Source: Brachypalpus laphriformis (taxonomy: Eukaryota; Arthropoda; Insecta; Diptera; Syrphidae). Taken from it: 64,000 nt of DNA. Shown piece by piece: positions 55,470-64,000 of this stretch (position 1 is its first letter; every line of letters begins with the position of its first letter). Both the position numbers and the translations under genes were made by a program. Under the pieces are notes generated by a model. It saw only the letters and a program-made list of their open reading frames with translations. It ran no database searches and was not told the origin of the DNA. The DNA lies in assembly GCA_945910035.1 (NCBI GenBank), contig OX246756.1, positions 77,246,808-77,310,807 of the forward strand, given 5' to 3'.

Positions 55470-57572
55470 AACTTTGGAAGTGGCAAACCTTACGCGCTGA
55501 CTTCAAAGAATGAAACCGTTCGATTAAGCGCAATGTTAAGTGTCAAATCGAAAATAAACGCTTGGTGTGAGGCAGAAGGATTAAAAGTTAATTCATCTAA
55601 AACTGTCATCATTCCATTCACCAAGAGAATTAATTTAAATCTCCAGATTTAACACTAAATGGTGGCCAACTTAATCTTTCCAGTGAAGCCAAATATCTAG
55701 GGGTAACTCTTGACCAGAAACTCACCTGGAGGCCACATCTAGATAAAATTACATCTAAGGCGACTAAAGCATTTTGGGCCTGTTTTAGACTCTTTGACAA
55801 AAAATGGGCTCTCAAACCCAAAATACTATGCATGAGGTTCCAAGTTCGAATCCCAGAAAATACCAAAAAGTTTTTTCACGGTCCCACCTCTCGCGAGCGC
55901 CTGACAAACATCCGACAGTATTGTTGTCACGAAGAAGCTTCTCAAATCGCCGTTCGGATTCGGCATTAAACTGTAGGTCCCTTCCATTCGTGTGAAAAAT
56001 ATAAGGCACACAACATGAGTGGTTGCGAGAAGCTAGGCCCAGGCACTTTAAAGAGCTGTTGCGCCAAATATTTGTATTTGTAAACCCAAAATGATTCACT
56101 AGCCCTTACCATAGTTATTTTCATTATTACCTATGCCCCACTGATATGGTGAAAAAGAGTAGAACAGGTCTATGCTCGAACTACAATTCGAAAGGAACAA
56201 AACTCGCCTGCTGAGGTATCACGGATGCAATGCGCACATGCCCGACAGCAGCACTGAAAGCCCTATTGGATATCCACCTTTATACATAAAAGTAAAGAAG
56301 ACTGCTGCGACCAGCGCTCTAAAGCTTCATCTCCTCAGTAATGTGAAGGACTCTGATTTAACATAACTTATGAAGATTCTGAACAAAATTTCGGTGCTTA
56401 CCTCATCAGAAGTATGTGTAAATGACTTCATGCCCAAACAAATTAACCTAAGTTCCTTCAAAATCAACATTCCACATCGAACCTATTGAGGAAAAAAGAG
56501 ATCGACAAAAGAGCTGGTACAGCGATAGCTTAAAAATTGTAGATTGTGTGGGTGCAGGCATTTTTGGACCCAATTTTAAATCTTTTATACCACTGGGTCA
56601 AAACACCCGTATCTTCCAAGCAGGGGTCTACGCTATAAAGCTATGCACAAGAGAATGAAAGGCCACCGAAGATCACAGATAAACAATCTATTAGATAGCC
56701 GAGTAGCTCTAAAAGCTCTCAAATCTTTCAGCTTCAAGTCTAAATTAGCTTGGAACTGTTTCACCACCGCCAAGCAGCTTGCTGCACACAACATTCTCTC
56801 ACTCCCTTGACTCTCTGGTCACAACGGCATCGCCGGCAATGAGACTGCTGATGAACTAACCAGATCTGGTACCAAACTCAAATTCATTGATCCGGAACCC
56901 TTTTGCGGCCCACCTATAAGCCAAATCAAAATTAGAGCTAGATCGTTGGGAACAAAGCGAAAAACACTCATACAGGGAGTTACAAACAGGTCTAAGACAC
57001 GCGAAGAGATTTATTGATCTCTCCAGTAAAATATTGAAAGAAATTCTAGCAATGAACAAACGTATTCGTAATACAAAGTTTTTAACAGACTTCCTCACTA
57101 GTCAATGCTCTGACAAATACCACCTTAAGAAAATAAGCATTAGTCAATCTGACACTTGCAGACTATGTCTTGAGGACACTGAAACTGCTGAGCACATAAT
57201 GGGTGGATGTCCCATCATCGCTCGCAGCAGACAAAAAAAATTGTTCATAAAGTGATTATCACCCTACGTATATGTGATATAATGTCTTCCTCAGCCCAAA
57301 AGAATCTTAAAGCTTCCTTGATTTCAGCTAGGACACCATCGCAACATGCTTTCCCTCAGGGGTTAGTACAAAAGATCACTTTGTAGATCGAAGAACTATG
57401 CTTGGGTTTCCAGAGAACCCTCTTATCACCTCACTCTACACTTTAAAAAAAAGCGTAATAAGAAGTAGTAGCAGAAATCTGACACTACTTTGAATACACG
57501 GTGTCTCATAGTGTCTCAAGAAAATGTTCACTCAACCATGCAAAAAAAAAAAAATAATAATAATAATACCTA
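55470..57572 (+). mobile_element. LOA-type LINE remnant (RT thumb, RNase H, C-terminus, poly-A tail)
   Basis: KINAWCEAEGLKVNSSKTVIIPF starts at about 55545, then LNLSSEAKYLGVTLDQKLTWRPHLDKI and ACFRLFDKKWALKPK. SINE copy C interrupts here; after it the text continues toward YAPLIW-like sequence. Later blocks are SFKSKLAWNCF, LSGHNGIAGNETADEL (RNase H, 56810-56860), then the zinc-like SDTCRLCLEDTETAEHIMGGCPII (57150-57220). The element ends in a long A-run with AAT repeats (57541-57572). Frameshifts and stops (e.g. 56145, 56365, 57020) disable it, and the first catalytic palm block is not present. Confidence 0.7.
55825..56081 (+). mobile_element. SINE family 1, copy C (5'-truncated)
   Basis: It begins at CTATGCATGAGGTTCC, so box A and the first ~45 bp are absent; box B GTTCGAATCCC is at 55843-55853. 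It ends GCGCCAAATATTTGTATTTG. A perfect 11-bp duplication AAACCCAAAAT lies at 55814-55824 and 56082-56092. The LOA frame is continuous when the SINE is removed. Confidence 0.93.
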
Positions 57573-57716
57573 ATCATTTTTATTGACAAAAATACCCAAT
57601 ATCGTCATCTGATTTCAATAACTACTAGGTTGCTTGATTTTTTGCATTTCTAAGTTAACAACGTTTTCAATGGCACGCTAATCCTTCATGATGGTCGCGG
57701 GGGTAGGATGCTCAGG

Positions 57717-57898
57717 TGTGTTATGTATTATATAAATAATCTAGTACTATTATAAGAATTCTGGTACATTTATCTTATAAGTATTTTATATATATTGTCA
57801 AATAAAGAAATGGCTTCCTTCTTCTTTTGTCTGGAGTCTAAGAGTAAGGAACGTCTCGAGTTTTAATCCACTATCATCGTGGAAAATATAATAAATTC
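57717..57898 (+). repeat. Candidate 5' LTR of the Mag element
   Basis: It starts TGTGTTATGTATTATATAAA (a TATA-like box inside) and has AATAAA at 57801-57806. It ends at AATAAATTC just before the primer site. About 182 bp, which is short but normal for Mag. Without a second copy its borders are inferred. Confidence 0.55.
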
Positions 57899-57911
57899 TG
57901 GCGACGAGGAT
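57899..57911 (+). promoter_or_regulatory. Primer-binding site (TGGCGACGAGGAT)
   Basis: TGGCGACGAGGAT follows the LTR directly. A TGGCGAC start is the usual Ser-tRNA-type primer site of Mag-lineage elements. Confidence 0.75.
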
Positions 57912-58069
57912 AAAGAAAATGGAAACGTTGTGAGTAAAATTAAAAGGACAGCGGAATATTTATACTGGTTTATGTATATATATAAAAAAATAAAAATAAA
58001 AAATTTAAAGGAAGAAAGGTTAAGTGCATGCACGAGAAAAAGTATTTAAAAAATAGAAAGTTTAAGTAA

Positions 58070-59239
58070 ATGTCTGAGACGGAAACTACAGGAAAAAAAG
58101 TGAACCAAACAAATGATGTTGAAGTGAAGACAAAAGTGCCAGAACAAAAAAAAGACAAAATAAAAATTAGAACTATGTCTGCGATAATCGGTCACATGGA
58201 CCCATATATCATGGGAAATGATTTCGTTGAATACGAAATGCGCCTTAAGCAATTTTTCATAGCAAATGAATTAAATGATGATAAAAAAGTTCCCCTTTTC
58301 TTAAAATACATCGGGTGGGATGCCTTTTCTGTCTTAAGAAGAATGTGCGTCCCAGATGATCCATCAGAAAAAACCTACGACGAATTAGTGAAAGTTCTTA
58401 GTGACTACTTTGAACCTGCTGTAAATGAAATAGCCGAGTCCTACAAATTTTACAAAATAAATCAAGGTGAAATGCCAATAGTTGAATACATAGTAAAATT
58501 AAAATCATTAGCGCAAAAATGTAATTTTGGTCAATATCTACAAAGGGCATTGCGCGATAAATTCGTTTGTGGTGTTAGAGACAATAAATTGCGCGCGAAA
58601 TTCCTAAAAGAGTCGAATTTGACATTTAAAACCGCGTGCGAAACAGCAATCAACTGGGAAATGGCGGAAGGCCAAAATCGTATAATTGAGTCAAGAACAG
58701 AGATAGCCAATACATTTGCAGTGCGTGTCGGTCAAAACATTTCAAAACTAAGTCAAGAAAATTATAACAAAGCAAATCACAGTCGAAATCAGTATCAAGG
58801 AAAAGGTCGAAGCCGAAGTCTAAGTAGAGGTCAAACGCAGTTCCGAAGTCCAAGTCCAAGCCGGCGTCATAGCAAAAACCGTTTTCTACACCAAAAGTAC
58901 TCGACAAGCTGTTATCGATGTGGTCGCAGTCATAATCCGCTATTGTGTCCAGCCAAAAATTGGGAGTGTTTTAAGTGCCACAAGTTCGGTCACGTTGCAC
59001 ACAAATGTTCAGAAGCAGCCAATTGGAGTAATAGTCGAAATGGGAGTCAACGCAAGGCCAAAGCTGAGTTATCTGAAGCCACCGATTACGTGAACACCAT
59101 TTGTGCATCAGGAATAAATCAAGTCAGTCAACCAGTTACAGTAGATGTCAAAATCGAAGGATTACCAGTCACCATGGAAATAGTTCCTCTGTCATATCGG
59201 AAGATGAGTATAGGTCAAAGTTTAGTCATATTAAATTGA
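58070..59239 (+). CDS. gag: Mag-type gag polyprotein, open to a frameshift in protease
   Basis: ATG at 58070 opens a 389-codon frame. The capsid part has MDPYIMGNDFVEYEMRLKQF, YIGWDAFSVLRRMC and YDELVKVLSDYFEP. It is followed by RDKFVCGVRDNKLRAKFL, the usual capsid C-terminal block. An Arg/Ser-rich linker (SRSLSRG, SPSPSRRHSK) precedes two knuckles: CYRCGRSHNPLLC (C-x2-C-x3-H-x4-C, one residue short in the second gap) and CFKCHKFGHVAHKC (standard). The last ~60 codons run into the protease region. The frame then leaves the protease because the active-site segment is deleted at about 59185, so the final residues are out of frame. Confidence 0.8.
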   Translation: MSETETTGKKVNQTNDVEVKTKVPEQKKDKIKIRTMSAIIGHMDPYIMGNDFVEYEMRLKQFFIANELNDDKKVPLFLKYIGWDAFSVLRRMCVPDDPSEKTYDELVKVLSDYFEPAVNEIAESYKFYKINQGEMPIVEYIVKLKSLAQKCNFGQYLQRALRDKFVCGVRDNKLRAKFLKESNLTFKTACETAINWEMAEGQNRIIESRTEIANTFAVRVGQNISKLSQENYNKANHSRNQYQGKGRSRSLSRGQTQFRSPSPSRRHSKNRFLHQKYSTSCYRCGRSHNPLLCPAKNWECFKCHKFGHVAHKCSEAANWSNSRNGSQRKAKAELSEATDYVNTICASGINQVSQPVTVDVKIEGLPVTMEIVPLSYRKMSIGQSLVILN

Positions 59240-61826
59240 AGAATGCTAATCAAATATTTTTATCAGTAACAGGTAGACAAATAGAATGTATTGGAAAAAT
59301 TAAGGTTGCAGTGAGCTTTCCAGATCAAGAAACGTGCAAATATTTGGAGTTGATAGTCATCAGTAGCTCAAAAAAATGTAAGCCACTTCTCGGACGAAAT
59401 TGGCTTGATGAAATATACCCAAATTGGCGGAAGTCCTTCTCAATAGCTAAGAGTGATATCAAAATTGTATCTCAATTGACTCACAGTAAGTTTTTGCAAA
59501 ATTTTTCCTAGTATATTTCCTTCGCTAGATAACTGCATTAAGCATTTTACCGCTGAAATTGTTCTTAAACCTGAATGTCAGCCAATTTTTCACAGTGCGT
59601 ACTCAGTACCGTATAACTTACGCGATAAGGTTGAAGAAAAGTTAAATCGGCTTTGTGAAGTTGGTATTCTTATATCCGGTTAGGTACAGCCGATTTGCTT
59701 CACCCATAGTAATTGTTTCCAAACCAAATAAAAACATACGTATTTGTATAGACTGCAAAGTTACTATAAATCCATATATCGAAACAGAGCATTACCCACT
59801 TCCGAAAACTGAGGATATATTTGCTAGTTTAGCCAACTGTGAACTATTTTGTGTGATAGATCTGTCTGGTGCATACCAACAATTGAAGTTGTCTGAGAAA
59901 TCCCGTGAATACGTCACAATAAATACCCACAAGGGGTTATTCCAATATACCAGTTTGCCATTCGGAGTTTCAAGTGCTCCATCCATTTTTCAATCAGTAA
60001 TGGACCAAGTTTTATGAGGAATACGAAATGTTTCCTGTTACCTAAACGATATTCTCATTGGGGGAAAAAATTATCACAGTTGTGAAAGAACTTTATTTGA
60101 AGTGCTAAAACGTTTCAACGATTACAATATTAAGATAAAAACGGATAAGTGTAAATTTTTTGAGAAAAAAATAACCTATTTAGGCCACATCATAAGTAAA
60201 GACGGTATTGTGCCAAATCCAAACAAACTTAGGGCTATTATCGAAGCCCCGATTCTAAGAAATTTACAAGAGTTACAGTCATATTTGGGCATGCTAAATT
60301 ATTACGGAAAATTTATAAAGAATGCTGCCAACGAGCTACATGAATTATATAAAATGCTTCAAAAAAATATAAAATTTACATGGAGTGAGAAAGCTCAAAA
60401 TTGTTTTGAAAAGTCCAAAAAATTAATAACAGAAAGTAGTATTCTAGAACTGTATGATCCCGCAAAACCAATAGTCCTTACATGCGATGCAAGTCCCTAT
60501 GGCGTAGGAGCAGTGCTAGCCCACGTCGTAAATGGTTTCGAGAAACCAATCCTTTTTGCCTCTAGCACATTGTCACCAGCTGAGAAAAACTATTCTCAAC
60601 TACACCGTGAGGCTTTGGCCATTTTGTTTGGTGTTAGGAAGTATCATAAATACATATACGGGCATAATTTTAAATTATATACAGATAGTCAAGCACTTAA
60701 AGAAATTTTCAATCCTAGGAAAGGAACTTCTAGTATATCAGTCTCTAGATTGCAATGATGGGCCGTTGAGCTATCAATATATGAGTACGAATTACAATAC
60801 CGTCCAGCAGATGCAATGTCGCGTTTGCCTCTTCCAGATAGTACAGGTGTAGAGTATATAGGTATGCTGTCAGAATGTTGTAAGGGCCCAGTTGATAGGG
60901 AAAAGTAAGGATGCACATCCAAAACGATGAGGAAATAAGCAATGTCCTGAGATTTGTGAAAAACAATACTTGGCCTAAAATTATAACAAATAGTAAGACC
61001 TTTTTATAGAGTAAAAGCAGGCTTGTCGACTGATGACGAGTGCCTTTACTACAGAGAAAGCCTAGTTATTCCAAAAACGTTACAAGATGAAGTCCTGAAA
61101 GTTATTCATTCAAATCACGACGGTATCGTTCGAATGAAAATGGTAGGCAGACATTTCGTATGGTGGCCTAACTTTGACAAAAGTGTCGAAGAATATATAA
61201 AAGTATGTCCAAGTTGTCAAATGACACAGAACGTTCCAAAGGAAGTGGTTAGTACTAAATGGCCGAAAAGCCAGTATCCTTTTCAAAGAGTTCATTTAGA
61301 TTTCCTTCATTTTGATGGAAAAAACTTTTTAATTTTAGTCGATTCATTTAGTAAATATATAGACGTGCAGATCTATACGAAGACAGATGCGTTTCAGTTA
61401 TGTAAAGGATTGAACAAATTTTTTAAGATTTTTGGGCTACCCAGCGAAATAGTTTCCGATAACGGACCTCCTTTCAACTCAATATTTTTTCAAAATTTTG
61501 CAATACAACATGGTATAGAAATAAAAAAATCTCCTTTTTACCATGCACAGAGTAATGGTCTAGCGGAGAGAGGTGTACAAACGGTAAAATCTAGCTTAAA
61601 GAAGTATTTTTGCGATTCAAATTTAAAAAATTTAGATATTCAAACGAAACTCGATAAAATTTTAATGTCATACAACAATACACCATCAACTTCAACTAAA
61701 CAAGCACCTGCAAGCTTAATTTTTTCATCCAATCCACGAACAATTTTGAATTCAATAAATAAAAAAGTATCTTTTTGCCTACATAAAAATCAAACAAAAC
61801 ATTTTCATCGCGAGCTTTCGTGAGTC
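59110..61826 (+). pseudogene. pol: Mag-type pol: protease without active site, RT with YLND, RNase H, integrase
   Basis: The protease frame (59101-59511) keeps the flap-like LSVTGRQIECIGKI and LLGRNWLDEIYP, but the D-T/S-G triplet expected near 59185 is gone. RT: IFHSAYSVPYNLRDKVEEKL, a shift near 59680, FASPIVIVSKPNKNIRICID, FCVIDLSGAYQQL and FQYTSLPFGVSSAPSIFQ. The stop TGA at 60015-60017 is followed by CYLNDILIG, where the catalytic YxDD reads YLND (about 60042). RNase H: LTCDASPYGVGAVLAH and FKLYTDSQALKEIF. An in-frame TGA at 60756-60758 follows. The integrase (61020-61823) has H-x3-H/C-x2-C zinc residues (IHSNHDG, CPSCQ) and the catalytic HLDFLHF, SDNGPPFN and SNGLAERGVQ, all intact. Confidence 0.85.
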
Positions 61827-61839
61827 GCTTGGGAATCAT

Positions 61840-61930
61840 AAAAATGCTTTCGAGCCAAGTGGCTCGGCTCGCAATCGCTAGAATTTAGAAGAAGTTGTAT
61901 GGCTCGTGGTTCGTGAGCAGTAGCATTTTT
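61840..61930. repeat. Small foldback sequence
   Basis: AAAAATGCT (61840-61848) and its complement AGCATTTTT (61922-61930) bracket a segment that also contains CGAGCCAAGTGGCTCG (61851-61866), a near-perfect hairpin with a 2-base loop. It could be a tiny MITE or structured RNA. No duplication is visible. Confidence 0.4.
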
Positions 61931-63829
61931 TTTTCTAGGCTTTTCGGAACTTGATTAAAACCTAAATCTACCCATTTCTGTACTTGAGATTTTAAGACCT
62001 GATTTTCAAGATTTTGTCCAACCTAGGCTAAATAGCGTTTTCGATACATTCTACTTCGTATCCCACATAAGTCTGTCATCTGTCCAATTATATACTTAAG
62101 GTCCTTTCATTTTGGTTATTTTGGTGATACTCTCAAGGATAGCTTCTTTTTTTTATTTGAAGAGCTTTGTTGATGAGTCGTCTTCCATGCACGATATAAG
62201 TGATATCGTATCGTGTTAGACACAGTATTCCTAGTAGCTAGCGCCTGTTCTCAAAAAATTCTGTAAACATAGTTACTGTCTGAATACTTCTAGCTGCACA
62301 CTGTCTAAAATATCTTTAACCCCCAAGCTTCGAGTTAAGAAAAACAAATTACAACCGCAATTACATTCGAAATCAAGTTAAATGTATGTGAAACAACTCT
62401 TGCCGTAAGTAAAAGAAATTCAGTCAGAGTGGACTGCCTTCTCCATGTCGTATTCACCCGTCGGTCATTTTCTTATTTTCGCTTTCGCACGGTACTCACT
62501 TTCCTTTCACCTCCTAAAATCGATTCTATCTGCAATCCGTAAGAACCACAAGCCACAGCGCCATCTTTTCAGCATCCAAGTCCAAAAGCTTTTATTTTAT
62601 TTTATCAATGTTTTCAATATACACATCTTTGAAGCTCTTTCACAGACGCATTCTCTTGTATGTTTCTGGAAATAACAGTTTTTAATCCTCTATACAAATA
62701 TGTACCTAGGCGACGAAAAAAAAAGAATCACTCTTAAATCCAGTCCCTTCGCATTGTGTCCTTGTGTGGCACAACGAAACCAATAAACATCCTGTGTACA
62801 CCTGGAGCCTTTTGGCCCCATATAAATATTTACGCAGACTGAAACAACAAGTACCCATCCACAAAGTTGAACTGATCATGTTTTCGTTGCTTTCGTTTTT
62901 TTATTTATTTATATTTACCTTTACATCCGAGGGAGTTGGGGGTGGCTGCGTTAGGTGACAAATATAGTTGCGAATTATTCGCGTTACCCTCCATCCCATG
63001 GTGGTAAGGTGTTTTATTTTATTTTTCGGTCGTCCTTTGTTATTGTAAAACAAACCAATTTAAGCAATTGAAGATTTACAATTTGATTGACAACATCCGT
63101 AGGGTGATAAAAAATAAAAATAAAAATCTCTTTGTCTGGTTTTTGTTTCGTTGTTTTGCTGGCCCTCGCATCTGTTAGATTAAAAAGCAACTCAGGCATT
63201 TCGAAGGCATTGTTACCGGGATATGTATGAAGCCAAAACCTACCCTCGGGAGGATATGTCAGTATGGTTTTTTCGGCAATTATACGAAATTGTTTGACTT
63301 CGCATCATAAGCCACCCAAAGTGTGGGATGTCGCCATCACGACTTGTTGGAAAACGTAATCCATCACGAATCGCCAAGTACAAAATCTCCCGAGGAAATG
63401 CGTGACGAGAGAAAGACTGCTGACCGTAAACTTTTTGCTGCCAAGGATGTATGTATCTCTTCGCCAAATACCAAGCGCTTTGAGGTAACTAAATATAAGC
63501 CTCTCAACAAAAAAAAAAAGTTGTTTAAAAATAAGCGGGCATGTTCGCCTTGGGGGTGTATAGTATTCAAATTGAGTCATGACCTGCAAGCGCTTACAAG
63601 GTTATGACTGCAACCCTCCAGTGTATTACTAGTAAATTATTCATAAAGTTGTTGTTAAGTCGTCGGAAAGGCAGATAAAAAGGAAGCTGATGTAATTCCA
63701 ATAGGAAAATGGATATTCACCTAAACGTCCTTTGTGATGTGTGTTTTGGGCGAATAATGCTTCATACAGAAGAATTCGAAAAAAATGGCAGTGTGATAAT
63801 GGGCTGAGAGGGTAATTCAAATTGAGAGG
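61931..63829. other. 1.9 kb without a recognisable gene
   Basis: Both strands lack a domain. 62445-62675 and 63323-63607 are open for 70-95 codons but have no recognisable motif. An AAAAAAAAAG run lies at 63510-63518. Host or decayed transposon sequence is possible. Confidence 0.45.
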
Positions 63830-64000
63830 ATACGTTAAGCTGCCCCAGCATAACATGCCTATACAAAAGGCCAATCAGTCGAAACAGCAAGGAATTCACG
63901 CTAGCGGCCTTTTTGGACATGAAAGGAGTCTTTAACAATGTTAAAACCAAATCGATAAGACTATTACTAGACCGACTTATCATAGATACTGCATTCTCAC
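63830..64000 (+). pseudogene. LOA-type LINE RT fragment running off the right edge
   Basis: Frames read QHAYTKGQSVETA, then, shifted, EFTLAAFLDMKGVFNNVKTK and SIRLLLDRLIIDTAFS. HAYTKGRSVETAL followed by AFLDIEGAFNN is the RT palm entry of LOA/R1-type elements, and the Asp in FLDMKG is the first catalytic residue. One frameshift occurs within the first 60 bases. The rest lies beyond the window. Confidence 0.7.

Larger units (their letters stand above)
57717..61830 (+). mobile_element. Ty3/gypsy element of the Mag lineage, inactive
   Basis: Order: a short LTR-like segment, primer-binding site, gag, protease remnant, RT, RNase H and integrase. This is the gypsy order with integrase last. The primer site and the zinc-knuckle pair fit the Mag group. 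The 3' LTR was not found: after the integrase frame stops (61821-61823) the sequence is unrelated to 57717-57898. Confidence 0.85.

Overview
This 64 kb window looks like transposon-dense insect DNA, probably from a cyclorrhaphan fly. The true-fruit-fly group is an inference from the mix of families (errantivirus with env, Jockey, LOA, RTE, BEL, Mag, maT, hAT) and the AT-rich base composition. I recognise no host protein gene, rRNA or functional tRNA gene. Nearly every coding segment belongs to a mobile element, and most are broken by stops, frameshifts, deletions or later insertions.

Layout. 1-1000 (-): decayed transposase-like gene running off the left edge. 1150-2590 (+): LOA-type LINE remnant. 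2640-5250 (+): RTE-type LINE. 5274-5415 (+): orphan piggyBac-type cysteine-rich tail. 5590-18483 (+): one Jockey-type LINE split by nested insertions, namely a TA-flanked TIR element (6684-8368) that carries a hAT MITE (7302-8142), then an insect errantivirus (9569-17389). 18963-22300 (-): another LINE. 23020-26290 (+): Jockey/CR1-like LINE holding a SINE. 26293-28921 (+): second RTE family. 29040-30308 (+): maT (DD37D) mariner relative with TIRs. 31800-32618: second hAT MITE holding a SINE. 34408-35420 (+): LOA remnant. 35490-36480 (-): RTE tail holding a SINE. 37042-40538 (+): full-length RTE with an unbroken 1059-codon ORF and a target-site duplication. 41038-42430 (+): two LOA pieces. 42440-45880 (+): BEL/Pao remnant holding a SINE. 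49143-49242 (+): 100-bp RTE 3' unit. 49400-52126: R1-like, RTE and LOA fragments. 52250-55240: Jockey fragments around a long AAAT-rich repeat. 55470-57572 (+): LOA element holding a SINE. 57717-61830 (+): Mag-type Ty3 element. 63830-64000 (+): start of another LOA RT.

The most informative signals are non-coding. (1) A tRNA-derived SINE of about 290 bp occurs six times; four copies have perfect target-site duplications, and all six lie inside other transposons. (2) A second, shorter tRNA-like SINE occurs twice. (3) The intact RTE has two ~100-bp satellites made only of its 3' end, both starting at about the same base, which suggests a tiny non-autonomous unit. (4) The Jockey locus gives a readable insertion order. 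(5) The errantivirus keeps a recognisable -1 slippery heptamer and an env splice acceptor, and its LTRs are nearly identical although its genes are broken.

Clade names rest on remembered family motifs, not on database searches. Boundaries without target-site duplications are approximate.
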